From NCBI RefSeq assembly GCF_002078875.1, contig NC_034414.1, forward strand, positions 25,702,637-25,766,636: a stretch of DNA of 64,000 nucleotides, given 5' to 3'. Below the pieces are notes generated by a model. That model was given only the letters and a program-made list of their open reading frames with translations. It did not search any database and had not been told where the DNA came from. How positions within the stretch are numbered: position 1 is the stretch's first letter; each line of letters opens with the position of its first letter. This DNA comes from Numida meleagris (Eukaryota > Chordata > Aves > Galliformes > Numididae). Position numbers and translations under genes: made by a program. Of this stretch, positions 63,158-64,000 are shown in pieces.

Positions 63158-64000
63158 CTGTTATGAAAAATTTAACAGAATCAGGGGATTAATATTTCTA
63201 ATTTGGATAAAAATTTCACATGGACAGAAAATTCGGACTTACTAGTTCAAATCACTACATTCTGACCCTCTAATAAAATGTTTCCAGGGTTTGTTTGAAC
63301 CTATTTCCATTTTAACTTATTTTGAAAGAGTTAACCAACTAACTGAAACACATTTCATTTACATTTAATGAAGTAGTTTTATTTAGCTCAGTTTAAAATA
63401 CTTTGATTCACTAAAAGTTCTCATTTTGTGCCCACATCAACGTCCAGTTTTCTTAACTTCTAAAATTGCTAATGAACCACAGAATCTGCAACCTAATGCA
63501 GATTTTTTGAAATCATTTTTGAAGCTGGTTGAAATAAATATTGTTATGAGAATCAAGAATGGCAAAAGATTTGTGAAGACCAGCAGAAGAAAATAATACA
63601 GATAAGCATATTTCTAGCATTTCACAGAACCCTGAGGTGGGATAAAAGTGGCCAATGCACCATGACATCTAAAAATTTGCTTCCATTCTAATTCAATATT
63701 TCTCCTGAATAATAGTAATTGATAAAAAGCTCTTGTTTAGGTAATTTGGAATATTGTGTTTGGGTAAAATCAAAATATATTATTCAAAAACATTTCATTT
63801 TCATATAATTTCCACAGTATAATGCTACAAAACTGTGACAGAACATATAATTTTAAAACATAACCTACTCTTATCCTGAAGTGCACTGATTCAAACTGAT
63901 CAAAAGATTTTATTCACTTTGCTTACAAATTACAATTCTATTGAAATTGATGCCCTACTGAAAAGAAGTTTAGATAACGTTAGAACACTGTTTTCCAATT
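63158..64000 (-). other. Intron upstream of W1
   Basis: AT-rich sequence runs to the window edge. No further exon was seen, so the preceding SPTBN5 exon lies beyond 64000. Confidence 0.75.

Noticed and set aside
1..64000. CRISPR arrays, operons, prophage or viral genes, tRNA or rRNA genes
   Set aside because: None was seen on reading. The sequence has vertebrate intron-exon structure throughout.

Overview
The window is vertebrate nuclear DNA, almost certainly from a bird. It is AT-rich, its genes are split into short exons, and it carries several CR1-type LINE tails with avian-style 3' ends (repeats of ATTCTATG). I see no bacterial, viral or CRISPR features.

One gene fills the window. It is transcribed right to left (minus strand) and encodes a long chain of spectrin repeats. 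I could place 43 exons (W1 at 62966..63157 down to W43 at 1..86) with splice sites. The phases agree at every junction, giving about 6.9 kb of uninterrupted coding sequence, or about 2,300 residues. This covers roughly 21 consecutive three-helix repeats with spectrin hallmarks (helix-A Trp, DYG motif, helix-C Trp). No calponin-homology, SH3, EF-hand or PH domain falls in the window. Conventional beta-spectrins have only 17 repeats and alpha-spectrins carry an internal SH3, so the best fit is the middle of the 30-repeat beta-heavy/beta-V spectrin, SPTBN5. Its actin-binding N-terminus lies beyond 64000 and its C-terminus below position 1. The assignment rests on family knowledge and repeat count, not on a database search.

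Layout: W43-W25 lie at 1-22.0 kb, W24-W23 at 26.1-27.3 kb, then an 11.1 kb intron (27324..38447), then W22-W1 at 38.4-63.2 kb. The introns hold CR1 fragments at 13.6, 17.2-17.6 (one inserted in another), 24.3, 27.7-28.3 (old), 55.7 and 57.3 kb, plus simple repeats.

The most interesting region is the 11.1 kb intron. It contains an unbroken 505-codon ATG-initiated reading frame (32275..33792, minus) that I do not recognise and that spectrin does not need. Two strong splice acceptors lie just upstream of it, a GC-rich 156-codon frame lies at 28.45-28.92 kb, and an exon-like segment lies on the opposite strand at 29.83-30.0 kb. This may be a nested, lineage-specific gene. Other points of note are a possible mutually exclusive spectrin exon at 45649..45769, a GC-AG intron after W32, and degenerate repeats near the N-terminal side.
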